Source: Shewanella abyssi (GTDB lineage Bacteria; Pseudomonadota; Gammaproteobacteria; Enterobacterales; Shewanellaceae). Taken from it: 64,000 nucleotides of DNA. The notes below the pieces were generated by a model that saw nothing but the letters and a program-made list of their open reading frames with translations, ran no database searches and was not told the DNA's origin. Positions 43,544 through 54,477 of the stretch are shown here, piece after piece. The DNA lies in the NCBI RefSeq assembly GCF_023284025.1, contig NZ_JAKIKR010000009.1:1-64000 (forward strand). Direction: 5' to 3'. The position numbers were made by a program, and so were the translations under genes. The stretch's first letter is position 1. The number at the start of each line of letters is the position of its first letter.

Positions 43544-44995
43544 TTAAAAATAGCTGAACACTAAATCATAAACTACCGCATCATCTTCCTCTGATTCAAA
43601 TTTTGCGATGAGATTAAAGTGCTCTCGTGTTATATCAACTTCATCATAGTTGTCGTTGGCGTCTTTATAAAAGGCTAGCAGGCCTTGTTTATCTTGTGGC
43701 AGTTGTAGTGACTTCACTGACTGAAAAAAAGCATCTCTGTTATTGTCTGTAAAAAAGGACTCGGTAATATGAGCTTGATTAAGCTCTATATCATGAAATT
43801 GCAGTAGTACATTATTACCAACAAGCCACCACTGCTTTTCATCATTGGCGATATTAATTTTGTTAGTTTGCGGGATCTGCTTAAGTAAGTTAGGTAAGGT
43901 AAGTAACTCAACATTATCGGGCTGTAAGTGCTTATATAACCATTGCTCTTGTGCCGCGGTTAATTGAGGCAGGGTTTGCTTTTCTGGCTCACTCATATCA
44001 CTGGTATAGGTGAAGTTAGTCAACAGAGTCACAGGGTTATCTTTTGCTCTAGGGTGGAATTTATCAAACTGTAATATAAGACGTTGTTGCTTTTGAGTCA
44101 TAATAATTTGTTCAGAGGTCTCTTTAATATCGTGCAGAGACAACGATTGTCTCACTTGTTCAATGGGACTTTTTTGCGCCACTTTTCCCTCTATTCGCCA
44201 TCGAGTGTCATCAAACCCATCTCTGAAGGCGATACTATTTTGACCTGTACCATTTAATAGTGCGAGCTCTGAGCTAACCGATTTGAGTTTATCAGCTGCA
44301 TAGGTAAACCAAAGATGACGTCCGTAACCCCATATTTTTTCGTTATTTTCAAGTGTGAGTACGATGCTTGGTGGGCCAAGTTTTTTGGCTGTTTGTGCTG
44401 TGCTTGCGCCCACAATTATGCCGTATACACCTGTTGCAAGGGAGATATTGGCTGGAGGCAACTCTATATTTTTGGCAATTGCTATCGGCGTCGTTCGCTT
44501 AATTACATCTGGGTCGAATATATACTCAAACTGTATTTCTACTGTGTGTGTTTTGTAACCATCAGCGCGATAAGCTGCCCGCTCATTACTAAAAGATCGG
44601 TCATCTTTACAGAGAGTGTATGGCTGTGCTTCGAAGTGTGTATTTAAGCTAGTCTCTGTTCTAACCTTAGCTCCAGTCTTACGTCTAGTCCTGCCTTCTA
44701 CGGATACTTTATTGTTTCTAACCTGAGTTAATAACATGACGTCAGCACCTATTGCTGTTGCATCATGGCGCAATTGTTGAAGTGCTAATGCGAAAGCTGG
44801 ACTTTCTTCTACATGTCCTAAATATTGGTATTCTAGTGCCGTCATATTGAGCGTTATTGGCGCTAAGATTTCCACGATACAGTTAGGTTTATAATCAACT
44901 ATACGGGTCTCCTCTGGTTCCGCTGCTTGAACATTAACGATGAATGTTAGACAAGTAACAGAAATTAGCTTTTTAATCGCGCTTATTCTTAGCAT
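43544..44995 (-). CDS. Exported protein of unknown function
   Basis: I do not recognise this 483-residue protein. It has a signal peptide (about 1-24, ending VQAA). A region at about 60-100 (QQLRHDATAIGADVMLLTQ) faintly resembles the A-x-x-GA-D/N fold pattern of RcsF/YbjQ/DUF4156 proteins. The rest is a long, moderately acidic, mixed alpha/beta sequence without motifs. It lies between the decayed MBL copy and the intact MBL gene, all on the same strand, so it arrived with or after the duplication. It starts at ATG 44995 without a strong ribosome binding site. Confidence 0.5.
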   Translation of the reverse strand: MLRISAIKKLISVTCLTFIVNVQAAEPEETRIVDYKPNCIVEILAPITLNMTALEYQYLGHVEESPAFALALQQLRHDATAIGADVMLLTQVRNNKVSVEGRTRRKTGAKVRTETSLNTHFEAQPYTLCKDDRSFSNERAAYRADGYKTHTVEIQFEYIFDPDVIKRTTPIAIAKNIELPPANISLATGVYGIIVGASTAQTAKKLGPPSIVLTLENNEKIWGYGRHLWFTYAADKLKSVSSELALLNGTGQNSIAFRDGFDDTRWRIEGKVAQKSPIEQVRQSLSLHDIKETSEQIIMTQKQQRLILQFDKFHPRAKDNPVTLLTNFTYTSDMSEPEKQTLPQLTAAQEQWLYKHLQPDNVELLTLPNLLKQIPQTNKINIANDEKQWWLVGNNVLLQFHDIELNQAHITESFFTDNNRDAFFQSVKSLQLPQDKQGLLAFYKDANDNYDEVDITREHFNLIAKFESEEDDAVVYDLVFSYF

Positions 44996-45124
44996 GTTGC
45001 ACAGTTCCTTGTGACTAAGAGAGTTGGGTTTTCAATCAATAATGTGTTTGAAGAGTAACGGCGTTAAAATCGATGTCACTTTAATAGAGGTGCCACAAAC
45101 GGCACCGAAATAGATGAATTCCAA

Positions 45125-45997
45125 TTAGAGGCCCTTGTATAAGGTCTCTATCCACTGTTCTTCAGAAATAAACTGCCAGCTCCAAGCTTTCCATTTTTCA
45201 GGCATGCCAGCCGCTTTCAACTCTGCTAGTGATAAACCAGACTGTTTTTGATCTTTCATCCAATTAATCGATGCATCAAGCATGTGCTTAAAGCGAGTTA
45301 AATCACTTTTATTGGCGAGAGCACCATGGCCAGGAATGACTTTTGCCTGCTCGTCTAGCTCATGCAATACCGCCGAGACATTATTTCGATAGCCTTCAAC
45401 TGAGCCACCGGCTTTCAAATCGATATAGGGGAACTTGTCTTTAAAGAATAGGTCGCCCATATGGACTATTTTTTCGTTACTCCAAAACACCACGCTGTCA
45501 CCATCTGTATGACCGGGTCCCATATGACGAACCTTAAGTGCATCTCCGTTGAAATGCACCGTAATACCTTGATCATAAGTTATAACGGGTAATGCCTCCG
45601 GTGCAGTTTTATTGTCTGATGCTAAGCGTTTCAGTACATTATGGTGAGCCATAATGGTGCCCATTTTACCGAAGTGGGCATTGGCACCCGTATGATCACC
45701 ATGGTAGTGGGTGTTGATTATGAATTTGGGGGTACCAGGTTGGATTTGGCTCAATGCCAAGGATATTTTGTTGGCAAGGGGGGCAAACTGGTCATCGATA
45801 ATAAGCAGACCATCCTCACCAGCTGAAACACCGATATTGCCGCCAGAACCGACAAACATATAGGTCGTTTCACTGAGTTTTATCGGTGTTATTTCTACAT
45901 CTTTGAATCTATCCTCGGCGGTCGCCATACTGCCGAATGCCATGGCAAATAAAGTACCGACGAGGGCTGATTTAACTATTTGCGCTGGTGTTATCAT
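45125..45997 (-). CDS. Exported MBL-fold metallo-hydrolase
   Basis: The 290-residue product has a signal peptide (about 1-27) and a metallo-beta-lactamase fold. The metal motif is THYHGDHTG (H97, H99, D101, H102). MGPGHTDGDSV supplies a third His, with further GD and PGHG segments. The nearest group seems to be the quinoprotein relay/beta-lactamase-like periplasmic hydrolases, so antibiotic resistance should not be assumed. The substrate is unknown. A decayed duplicate of its 3' part lies at 43228-43491. Confidence 0.85.
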   Translation of the reverse strand: MITPAQIVKSALVGTLFAMAFGSMATAEDRFKDVEITPIKLSETTYMFVGSGGNIGVSAGEDGLLIIDDQFAPLANKISLALSQIQPGTPKFIINTHYHGDHTGANAHFGKMGTIMAHHNVLKRLASDNKTAPEALPVITYDQGITVHFNGDALKVRHMGPGHTDGDSVVFWSNEKIVHMGDLFFKDKFPYIDLKAGGSVEGYRNNVSAVLHELDEQAKVIPGHGALANKSDLTRFKHMLDASINWMKDQKQSGLSLAELKAAGMPEKWKAWSWQFISEEQWIETLYKGL

Positions 45998-46150
45998 GGT
46001 AGAAACCTTTAGTGATGCGGCAGCTTGTGATTTCGATGTTACCGATAAGTTAATATGTTTGCACTAATTATCTCTGTCGCCGAACTGGCACAATGTAAAG
46101 CAATCAGTGACAGCAGCATGATTATTTCGCGATGAGTATGGCAAATTGGC

Positions 46151-46176
46151 CAAAAGAAAGGCTGCAATAGCAGCCT
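46151..46176 (-). terminator. Terminator of the RND efflux operon
   Basis: AGGCTGC-AATA-GCAGCCT forms a 7-bp stem. On the minus strand it is followed by TTTCTTTT. It lies just after the last RND gene. Confidence 0.8.
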
Positions 46177-46200
46177 GTGTCTTAGATATACATCATGGTG

Positions 46201-49200
46201 TTAACTCATCCAAGGTAGTATTTTTCGTGAGAAACGATCGGCTTGACCAAGGCGAATGGCAGATTGATAACGCATTCTATAGAGAGCCTGATAGCATAAT
46301 GGCACCAAATATAGACTGGTCACGGTAGAAAAAGTCAGTCCACCAATAATTGCAATCGCCATCGGTGAGTATGATGGACCGCCGCCGCCAAGCTGGGTAT
46401 CGCCCATTGCTAAAGGAACTAAGCCTAATACGGTGGTACCTACTGTCATCAACACCGGACGCAAGCGGGTATGACATACTTGGCTGATAGTATCCGACAG
46501 TTTATCGAGATCAGGTTTGAGCTGGTTAATCTGATCGACCAATACAATGCCATTGTTGACCACAATCCCCATTAAAATCAAAATACCGATCATCGCCATA
46601 ATCGACATCGGCGTACCTGTAAACAGCAGTGCCCAGAATACGCCAGTAATCGAAAATAGGATGGAGGTGATAATGGCGGTAGGTAGCAGTAAGGATTCAA
46701 ATAAGGCAGCCATGACAATATAGATCATCGCGATGGCCAAGATCATATTGGTTGCCATTATCGCTTCGTCTTCATCCTGCTTTTGAAAACCGCCACGCAG
46801 TGAGTAGCCATAACCCGCAGGGAAGTTTATCGCTTCCATCACTTGGGTTATCTTTTCTTGGGCCTCTTCGGTGGTCAGTTCGTCTAAGTTTGCACCAATC
46901 GAGAGCGCCGTTTGTCTGTCGTAATGACGAATGGTGTCGAACCTGGGCAAAATTTCGATTTTTGCTAGGCTATCTAAGGTATACACCCGGTTGTCGATAC
47001 GAATGATAGGCAGCTGTTTAAGCTTTTCCAGTGATAAACGCCATTGTTGCTCATAGGCCATCTCTATACGTAGCTCGCCGTTTGGATCATGGCGGAATGA
47101 ACGTAACTGAGTTCCGCGCAGGGCCATTGAGATACTCGATGCGATTTCATTTAATTTAAGATCAAGCCTGGCGGCCATTTCACGGTCAATGCGGATCACG
47201 ACCTCTTGTTGAGCACCACTCAATTCTGAACGTACATCGGTTAAGCCTTCAATGGCGCTAAGTAGCGGAATGACCTGTTCGCTGATGTGGATAAGCTCAG
47301 TGGTTGAGCGGCCCGTAAGTGACACCCTTATGCCGTTATTTTCTCCACCCCAGCCAAATTGCGGTGTGGCAATGGAAAACTTTGGAAACCCTTCGCGGAT
47401 CATCTTTTTAAGGGCTTTCATATCCACTTCAATATCTTCTTTTAGCAGTAAAGTCGACTGACCTCTGTCGGCTGAAAAGTAGCTATAAACAGAATCGATA
47501 TTGAATTTTTCTTGATTGGCGTAAAGGTAGTCTTCCATTTTATCTATCATGGCTTCGGTAACCGCTAGACTATGACGTCCCTCAACTTGATAGTTAATAT
47601 AGAGTCGATTATTGCCTTCACCATCGGATTGATCTTGTTTTACCATCGATAGTGGCAAGGCTGTTGAAGCCAATAACAACAGTGCTATCACGCCCGATAT
47701 ACGTGGTCTAGCTAAGATCCAATTGAGGCTTTTTAGGTAGCCTAGCTGTAATTTACTCTGCCGTACTTTTTCAGGGAGATTAAACTCCATTTTACTTAGC
47801 ATCAAAGGCAACAGGGTCTTGGCAACCAAAAGCGATGCCGCTAGCGAAATACAGATAGCGATCGCCACATGTTCGAGAAAAATCGTCAGCTCGACTTTAA
47901 CACCCACAATATTAGGCAGAAATACAATGGCGGTGGTTAGGGTACCGGCAAGTACAGCTAGCGATACTTTATCGACGCCATTGAGTACTGAGTTATTGTC
48001 GCTTACTGCTGTATTTTCATGTGATTGAGCTTGTGACTTTTGTAGCTGTTTTTCTTGTAACACGCTTTCTGTTACCACCACCGCGTTATCAATGAGCATA
48101 CCAACGGCGAGTAGTAGCCCCATCATCGAGAGGATATTGAGACTGTAACCGAGTAAATACATTGCAGCCAGCGTCATACAAATAGCGATAGGCACAGACG
48201 ACACAATCACTAGGGTCATTTTGAGGTTACGTAAAAACAGATACAGCACCAAAAAAGAGAGTAGCGCACCAATCGAGCCTGCAGTTAATAAGTCTTTTAG
48301 TGATGATGTCACGCCATATGCTTGATCTTCCATTACAAAGAGCTTAATCCCTTGAAACTGCGGATCTTGCTTAGCTTTTTCGATGACTTTCATCACCCGG
48401 GCTGATACGTCGACTAAGTTCGCTCCCGATTCTTTAAACACATCTAAACCGACGGCATAATTTTTGTCCAGATGACGACCGTCTAAACGCTCAGGCAGGG
48501 CAAATCTGACCGCCGCGATATCACCTAAAGTGATCCCTGGGGTCAGCACGAGTGAGTTGATCTCATCAAGATTTCTAAATTCACCCTTAGGAGACACTTG
48601 ATAGACCCGTGAATCGGTTTTTAGTACGCCAGCGCTAATCACAAAGTTCTCTTGCTGCAAGCGACGGGTTAGTGCCTTAATGGAGATGTTGCTGGCGGCA
48701 AGCTTATCTGCATTGATTCTAATTTCTATCTGCTTTTGCTCAACGCCATATAGCGTGACTTGCGAAACGCCTTCAACCCGTTCAAGCGGTCTTTTGAGTT
48801 GTTTATCTAACAGATCAAATGCGCCAGACAGCTCTCTGTCACTGGATATTCGTAAATTGAGTACCGGCATATCGGCGGTACTAAACTGCCTGATAAAAAC
48901 ACGCTCTACATCTTTTGGCAGTAGATGACGTACAGAGTCTACTTTTTCTCGTGCTTCTAAGCTTTTAGTGGCGACGTTTTCTCCCCACTTCATTCTGAGT
49001 TCAATTACAGCCCCGTTTTGTGATGAACTTGAGCGAAGCTCCTCTATGCCGCCCATAGTCGCCAGTGTTTCCTCTAAGATACTGGTGATGTCTCGCTCAA
49101 CTTCAGACGGTGTCGAGCCCTTATAGGGCACTTCAACAATGACCTGGGGAATATCAATGCCAGGAAACATCTCCAGTGGTAGTAATCTGCTCGAGGCGAG

Positions 49201-49275
49201 GCCGAAGAGTAAAATGGCGACAAAGAACATCGCCGTTGTTACCGGTCTTTTAATCGCTAAGCGGGTGATATTCAT
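46201..49275 (-). CDS. RND-family efflux permease, second subunit of operon
   Basis: The 1024-residue product is of full RND length with twelve membrane helices. The N-terminus reads [18 protein letters not shown], and a TM4 segment reads GMLIDNAVVVTES. AcrB-type HAE pumps normally have a pair of Asp there, and here the second is Asn. Two large periplasmic loops and C-terminal GGLTFSTVTSLYLVPLCY complete the pattern. Its ATG overlaps the previous RND gene end by four bases (ATGA), so the two permeases are translated together. As with MdtBC they may form a mixed complex. No outer-membrane channel gene is in the operon. Confidence 0.87.
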   Translation of the reverse strand: MNITRLAIKRPVTTAMFFVAILLFGLASSRLLPLEMFPGIDIPQVIVEVPYKGSTPSEVERDITSILEETLATMGGIEELRSSSSQNGAVIELRMKWGENVATKSLEAREKVDSVRHLLPKDVERVFIRQFSTADMPVLNLRISSDRELSGAFDLLDKQLKRPLERVEGVSQVTLYGVEQKQIEIRINADKLAASNISIKALTRRLQQENFVISAGVLKTDSRVYQVSPKGEFRNLDEINSLVLTPGITLGDIAAVRFALPERLDGRHLDKNYAVGLDVFKESGANLVDVSARVMKVIEKAKQDPQFQGIKLFVMEDQAYGVTSSLKDLLTAGSIGALLSFLVLYLFLRNLKMTLVIVSSVPIAICMTLAAMYLLGYSLNILSMMGLLLAVGMLIDNAVVVTESVLQEKQLQKSQAQSHENTAVSDNNSVLNGVDKVSLAVLAGTLTTAIVFLPNIVGVKVELTIFLEHVAIAICISLAASLLVAKTLLPLMLSKMEFNLPEKVRQSKLQLGYLKSLNWILARPRISGVIALLLLASTALPLSMVKQDQSDGEGNNRLYINYQVEGRHSLAVTEAMIDKMEDYLYANQEKFNIDSVYSYFSADRGQSTLLLKEDIEVDMKALKKMIREGFPKFSIATPQFGWGGENNGIRVSLTGRSTTELIHISEQVIPLLSAIEGLTDVRSELSGAQQEVVIRIDREMAARLDLKLNEIASSISMALRGTQLRSFRHDPNGELRIEMAYEQQWRLSLEKLKQLPIIRIDNRVYTLDSLAKIEILPRFDTIRHYDRQTALSIGANLDELTTEEAQEKITQVMEAINFPAGYGYSLRGGFQKQDEDEAIMATNMILAIAMIYIVMAALFESLLLPTAIITSILFSITGVFWALLFTGTPMSIMAMIGILILMGIVVNNGIVLVDQINQLKPDLDKLSDTISQVCHTRLRPVLMTVGTTVLGLVPLAMGDTQLGGGGPSYSPMAIAIIGGLTFSTVTSLYLVPLCYQALYRMRYQSAIRLGQADRFSRKILPWMS

Positions 49276-52200
49276 GCTTTAGCTCCTTCAGTTACCAAAG
49301 CATCTTTTGTATAGTCCTTGCGGTCAAAGAGTGCATAAAGGGCAGGGATGACCACGAGTGTCAGCAATGTGGAAAGTGAAAGACCAAATATCACGGTAAT
49401 CGCCATGGGCGCACGGACTTCGCTGCCATCACCCAAGCCTAAGGCCATGGGGGATAGACCTAGCGCCGTTGTCATGGTTGTCATGATGATAGGGCGAAGA
49501 CGCGACTGCGCAGCATTGGTTATGGCGGTGATCTTATCTTGGCCTGATTGACGTAGTTGGTTAATTCGATCAACCAGTACAATGGCGTTATTGACCACAA
49601 TGCCGGCAAGCATGATCAGACCGATAAACACCACCACGCTTAAGTGCGTTTGGGTGACATAAAGCCCCAAAATACTGCCACCGACTGCCATAGGCACTGC
49701 GATAAGAATGAGTAAAGGGTGCAGTAGTGACTCAAACTGACTTGCCATCACCAGGTAAACCAAGAATACCGCTAATACCAATGCAATCTGTAATGACTGG
49801 AATGAGTGTTCCATCTCTTCATTTTGGCCGCCAAAACGCGCCTGAATTGAGGTAGGTAGTGTTTGATTGGCTAAAATTTCTCGCGCGGTTAACACGGCAT
49901 CATTAAGGTCACCATAGGCTAAGTTTGCCGAGACGATAGCCACCCGCTGTTGGCTTATTCTGTTAATTGCCGAAGGGCCAAGCTCGAGTGTGACATCTGC
50001 TACCGCGCTTAAGGATATTGGGTGGCTACTGTTAGGATTGATGATCATCGAATCGATATCACTAATTTGATTACGTTCATCAAGCTCGCTGCGAACCAAA
50101 ATATCAATCTTACGATCGCGCACCGTATATTGGCTGGCAACAGTGCCGCCAATACGTTGAGCAATTCGGTTGGCAACCGACGGTGCATCCATACCTAAGG
50201 CAGCAAGACGTTGATGATCAAAGCGAATGCTTAATTCTGGCTGGCCATCACGGAGGCTAGTATTGATGTCGGCAAAGCGGTCTGAATCAGATAATGCGTC
50301 AACTAAGTTATCGGCAGTGGTTTTAAGTTGGGCTAGATCATAACCGACTAACTCAATTTCAAGCGGTGTTTTAAAACTGAACAGTTCTGGGTGCTGGATC
50401 TTGGCTTCAAGCTCTGGGATCCTCATTGCTGTGGTACGTAATTTTTGGGTCACGGCAGCAAAAGCATCATGGTCGCTAAGTACCACTTGTAAGCGTCCCC
50501 AATTTTCTCCACCGCGGGACGTATCAGACGTCATTAAGCCGCCGCTACCCGCCTGACTGTAAGCGTGCTTAACATCCGCTCTATCTTTAATCGAGAGTGC
50601 GAGAGTGCGCAGTACTCTGTCAGTTTCTGAGACTTCCGTTCCTGGCGGAAGTAGTACTTCAACGTAGAACTCACCTTGGTTCATTGGCGGAATAAGCTCC
50701 ATTCCTAGGCTTGGCACCAGCAGGGCAGCGCCCGCGGTAATAGCAATTGCTATCGATAACGTTAATACCTTAAATTTTAATGCGGCAGCCAATAGGCGAT
50801 GGTAGCCACGTTCAAGCAAACTATATATCCAGTTAAATGCAGCACTTAAAGGGCGCATAACCAGGCCAACGACCCACGAAAGTGTGCGACCTAAAATTAA
50901 CGTAAATGCCAATAACGCACTGGGTATGTAGTTGAATAACAGTACGAAAGGAAAAGAAAATACCGTCGCGCTGTAGTGCTTAAGTTTTCCGAGTTTTGTT
51001 GCTGGTTTTGCTTTCTCAGTCTTAGCTAATAGTGGCGGCAGTGTTTTGAAACCCTCACGTGAAGCCAACATCGGAATGGTGGTAAGAGCCACAAATAGCG
51101 ATGCCAGCAGTGCAAAAGCAACGGTAAGTGCTTGGTCCGAAAATAGCGCACCTGCAACACCATCAACAAATACTAGCGGCACAAATACCGCGAGTGTCGT
51201 TAGCGTTGAAGCAAAAATTGCGCCTGAAACCTCTTTAGTTCCCGTCACTGCAGCCTCTAGTTTACTCATGCCGAGTGATTTACAGCGGTCGATATTTTCC
51301 AGCACCACAATCGCGTTATCAACGAGTAGGCCTACGGCTAATGCTATACCCCCCAGTGACATGATGTTGAGGCTAATGCCGGCAAAATACATCATGTTGA
51401 AAGTGGCGATAACAGAGAAGGGGATTGAGATTGAGATAATTAGTGTTGGAATAATGTCTCTTAGAAAGAGATAGATAACCAACATTGACAATAAACTACC
51501 GATTAATGCGGCTGATGTGACTTCATTAACCGCACTTTCGATAAACTCTGACTGGTCATAAATCACTTTTAGTTCAGCTTTTGGGCTGTTTTTATTAAGA
51601 TTATTAATCTCAGCTGTGACTTTACGCGCCACAGCGACAGTATTGGCATCACCCTCTTTATAAATGGCGAGCTCAATAGACTCTCTATCGCCGATACGAG
51701 TGATATCGTTACGCTCTTTATGGGCATCAACAATATTAGCAACTTCAAATAATCTGACTAAAGTTTGTCCATCTCGGTAGATAACAATTTGGCCGAGTTC
51801 TTCAAGTGAGCTGAACTGGTTCAGCGTTCTCACTAAATACTCTTTGTCGCCCTGAATGACTTTACCGGCGGAGAGGTTAATGTTCTCTTCGCTTATACGT
51901 GCCCGAATAAGGTCGGCGCTGAGATTCAGCTGAGTGAGCATTTGTTGATTGAGTTCAATATGCACCTCCTGCTGTAGCCCGCCTGAAAGACGAACCGCCG
52001 CGACGCCCGACAATGATTCAAGTTGGCGCTTCAACTCCTCTTCTGCATAAGTTCGCATCTGCTTGAGATCATTTTCGCTTGCAGAACTCGCCACATCAGC
52101 GCTGGTACTTGGAATCGATAACGCGAGACGAACTATAGGGTCTAAATTTGGATTAAACCGCAGCAGTAAGGGCTTTTTCACATCCAATGGCAATTCAATG

Positions 52201-52541
52201 GTGTCGAGTTTTTCTCGTACATCAAGGCTGGCCATATCCATATCGGTACCCCATTCAAACTCGAGGACCACATCTGACATTCCTGAACGAGAAATCGAAT
52301 TAATTTTACGTAAGCCCTTAACAATACCAGCGGCTTCTTCAATCGGTTTTGATACCAGTTGCTCAACTTCAACTGGTGCCGCGCCGACATATTGGGTGCG
52401 TATGGTAATGGTTGGATAGCTTAAATCTGGCAGTAGTTTTACTGCTAAGCGTGAAAATCCAACCATGCCGAAAAGGATGACGGCAAACATGAACATCCAC
52501 ACTGTAACGGGTCGGTTTACCGAGGTTTTTATTATTGACAT
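49272..52541 (-). CDS. RND-family efflux permease, first subunit of operon
   Basis: From the ATG at 52541 (GGGAG upstream) the product has 1089 residues. It starts [19 protein letters not shown] and has typical RND helices, the TM4 motif [13 protein letters not shown], and a large internal insertion between TM6 and TM7 ([20 protein letters not shown]), making it longer than the roughly 1040 norm. It pairs with the following RND gene and the preceding membrane-fusion protein. The longer reading frame to 52574 lacks a start signal. Confidence 0.87.
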   Translation of the reverse strand: MSIIKTSVNRPVTVWMFMFAVILFGMVGFSRLAVKLLPDLSYPTITIRTQYVGAAPVEVEQLVSKPIEEAAGIVKGLRKINSISRSGMSDVVLEFEWGTDMDMASLDVREKLDTIELPLDVKKPLLLRFNPNLDPIVRLALSIPSTSADVASSASENDLKQMRTYAEEELKRQLESLSGVAAVRLSGGLQQEVHIELNQQMLTQLNLSADLIRARISEENINLSAGKVIQGDKEYLVRTLNQFSSLEELGQIVIYRDGQTLVRLFEVANIVDAHKERNDITRIGDRESIELAIYKEGDANTVAVARKVTAEINNLNKNSPKAELKVIYDQSEFIESAVNEVTSAALIGSLLSMLVIYLFLRDIIPTLIISISIPFSVIATFNMMYFAGISLNIMSLGGIALAVGLLVDNAIVVLENIDRCKSLGMSKLEAAVTGTKEVSGAIFASTLTTLAVFVPLVFVDGVAGALFSDQALTVAFALLASLFVALTTIPMLASREGFKTLPPLLAKTEKAKPATKLGKLKHYSATVFSFPFVLLFNYIPSALLAFTLILGRTLSWVVGLVMRPLSAAFNWIYSLLERGYHRLLAAALKFKVLTLSIAIAITAGAALLVPSLGMELIPPMNQGEFYVEVLLPPGTEVSETDRVLRTLALSIKDRADVKHAYSQAGSGGLMTSDTSRGGENWGRLQVVLSDHDAFAAVTQKLRTTAMRIPELEAKIQHPELFSFKTPLEIELVGYDLAQLKTTADNLVDALSDSDRFADINTSLRDGQPELSIRFDHQRLAALGMDAPSVANRIAQRIGGTVASQYTVRDRKIDILVRSELDERNQISDIDSMIINPNSSHPISLSAVADVTLELGPSAINRISQQRVAIVSANLAYGDLNDAVLTAREILANQTLPTSIQARFGGQNEEMEHSFQSLQIALVLAVFLVYLVMASQFESLLHPLLILIAVPMAVGGSILGLYVTQTHLSVVVFIGLIMLAGIVVNNAIVLVDRINQLRQSGQDKITAITNAAQSRLRPIIMTTMTTALGLSPMALGLGDGSEVRAPMAITVIFGLSLSTLLTLVVIPALYALFDRKDYTKDALVTEGAKA

Positions 52542-52557
52542 AGTGCTTGCTCCCGGT

Positions 52558-53619
52558 CTACTTGGCTGATGCAATATCTAAAGAGCTAATCACTTCAACG
52601 AGTGATTGGTCTTTTAGATTTTGATGACCGCGAATAACGATTTGCTCGCCAGACTCGATACCAGCAACGACTTCTACCGTGTCTGCTTCGCGATAACCCA
52701 GTGTTACTGTGCGGCGATTAGCCTTGGTTCCATCAATGACATACAGGGCAAATTCATTATCTTGATTAACCAGAGCGTTATAAGGAACAGTGATGACATC
52801 ATTATGGGTGTCGTATCTAAGCTCTACTCGGGTAAACATACCTGCTTTTAAGGTGGCCTTTTGGTTTGGCACTGACAGTGTCACTTTAAAGGTACCGCTT
52901 TGAGCATCAACAATAGGGCTTATCCGTAACACCGTCGCGTGAGTGGTATTTTGAGTATGCTTATTGGCAAAAATCTGCGCATCTTGTCCTAAGCGAAGAT
53001 GTTGTAGCTGCTGCTCTGGGAGGTGGACTATGCCGTAGAGTTCGTCTTGATTAACGATATAAAACAGTTCGTCGAACTCTTTCGCCATGTTGCCTGACTT
53101 AACAAAACGAGTTGCGACAACGCCTTCAATCGGTGAGCGGATCATGCTCTCTTGTACATATAGTGCAGCTAAGTCACGCTTAGCCATTGCTGCTTGCAGG
53201 TTATATTCGAGTTTAGCCATTGAATCGGCACTAAAAAACTGCTTGTTGTTGATCTTTTTCAGACGATTAAGCTCTTGCTGAATAATCTCGACTTCAGCTT
53301 GTGAACGGTCTAAATCAAATTTCTGTCGTTTTGAATCGATGATGGCAAGGAGCTGACCTTTAGTGACGCGATCACCCTCTTCAACATTGATTGATTGGAT
53401 AAGTCCGGCAACACGGGTAACCACTTTCGCTTCCTCTGGCGCTTCGAGAGTAGCGGTGGTGCTATAAAATGAGGATACATCACCTTGGATCACCGTGGTT
53501 GTCTCCACTGGGACGGCATATTTCTCCTCCTCTTTAACCTCTTCTTCTGCGCCACAGGCGCTTAATAGCGCTACAAGTAGTATAGGTAGGATGATTTTCT
53601 TGTTGTTGAGTGCTTCCAT
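52558..53619 (-). CDS. RND efflux membrane-fusion lipoprotein (periplasmic adaptor)
   Basis: The 353-residue adaptor has a lipobox (LLSACG, Cys about 22), an acidic spacer, a barrel-sandwich hybrid (AKVVTRVAGLIQSINVEEGDRV), a coiled-coil hairpin (about 100-150) and a beta-barrel/MP region. It links RND pumps to an outer-membrane channel. It is the first gene of a three-gene operon with two RND permeases. A sigma-54-type promoter lies 28 bases upstream of the predicted start of transcription to the ATG. A separate outer-membrane factor must be encoded elsewhere. Confidence 0.88.
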   Translation of the reverse strand: MEALNNKKIILPILLVALLSACGAEEEVKEEEKYAVPVETTTVIQGDVSSFYSTTATLEAPEEAKVVTRVAGLIQSINVEEGDRVTKGQLLAIIDSKRQKFDLDRSQAEVEIIQQELNRLKKINNKQFFSADSMAKLEYNLQAAMAKRDLAALYVQESMIRSPIEGVVATRFVKSGNMAKEFDELFYIVNQDELYGIVHLPEQQLQHLRLGQDAQIFANKHTQNTTHATVLRISPIVDAQSGTFKVTLSVPNQKATLKAGMFTRVELRYDTHNDVITVPYNALVNQDNEFALYVIDGTKANRRTVTLGYREADTVEVVAGIESGEQIVIRGHQNLKDQSLVEVISSLDIASAK

Positions 53620-53658
53620 GTCGATAAACCCATTTAAGTTATTTCATTAACGCTTAAT

Positions 53659-53676
53659 AAGCATTATGTGTGCCAA
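53659..53676 (-). promoter_or_regulatory. Sigma-54-type promoter of the RND efflux operon
   Basis: Read on the minus strand, TTGGCACACATAATGCTT has the complete TGGCAC -24 element and ATGCT at -12. GG and GC are exactly 10 bases apart. Transcription would begin near 53647, about 28 bases before the ATG at 53619. Confidence 0.6.
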
Positions 53677-54477
53677 TAGTAGTATCTGTTTATATACAAT
53701 GACTTAGGTTGAGCGCGGTTTGGTTTGTTGGTGGTTTTGATAAACAATGTAGCGGGATAGTTTAATTGTTGCGGTTTTTAACAATGAGTGGCGAGATTTA
53801 CTTCTAGCGAGTTTCAACTGTATTTACACAAACGCTTGATTCAGGTAATTGGAACCTCTTTTGCTTAAAGCAACTCTCTTTTGCCCCAAACCTTGATAGC
53901 CTTCGAATGAAGACTGATTACATTTTCTGATTTAGCTTCTGGCTGAGTTGATATTGGAGAGTGTGTTTGAAGATCGTTCCTTCATAGTTATCTTTCGTCT
54001 GGCCTGCGAGGCATGTGCAGATACTGCTGCGAAACGCCGCAAGCACAGTCCCTGTGGGCTCTACCAAAACTTCCCTGTTTTGGAAGCTCGCAGCTGCATC
54101 TACACTGGCCGTTCTACAAGAGTGGGGTCTCTTCAATTTGAGCTTAATTGCTAGCATGCTGTAACTTATTTAGCCCAAAGCGTGTTAATTACGAGTGAAA
54201 CTTGAGGTAGTTTTACCTTATTCGCTCCGCCCCCCTTTATCCACTATTATCTCTGCCAAAGTGTGTCGGTTATCCTTGGGATCTAAGGTTTAATTCTGCT
54301 CGGGCTCCTACTCATTTAATAATTGTTGTTCATCTTTTGTTATAGTTACGTTTTTAGTGAAAACATTAACTAATTCAGCAACTAGGTATCTTTTATTTAC
54401 AGCTTTATGGCAATTTGTAAATAGAGTTGCACTAAGAGAGTACGCTTGTTGAACACGCTTATGAAGGTTAAAACATA
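53677..54477. other. Long intergenic region with a hairpin-rich repeat-like block
   Basis: No supported gene occurs. A GC-richer block at about 53988-54115 holds the hairpins CACAG-TCC-CTGTG (54044-54056) and CCAAAAC-TTCCCT-GTTTTGG (54064-54083). It resembles a dispersed intergenic repeat. Short open frames on both strands here look non-coding. Confidence 0.5.

Noticed and set aside
45089..45106. Hairpin GGTGCC-ACAAAC-GGCACC after the MBL gene as a terminator
   Set aside because: The stem is only six base pairs and is not followed by a convincing T-run on the minus strand.
53918..54157. Overlapping open frames on both strands between the RND operon and the CadC-like gene
   Set aside because: They lie in the hairpin-rich block, lack start signals and conserved motifs, and mirror each other.
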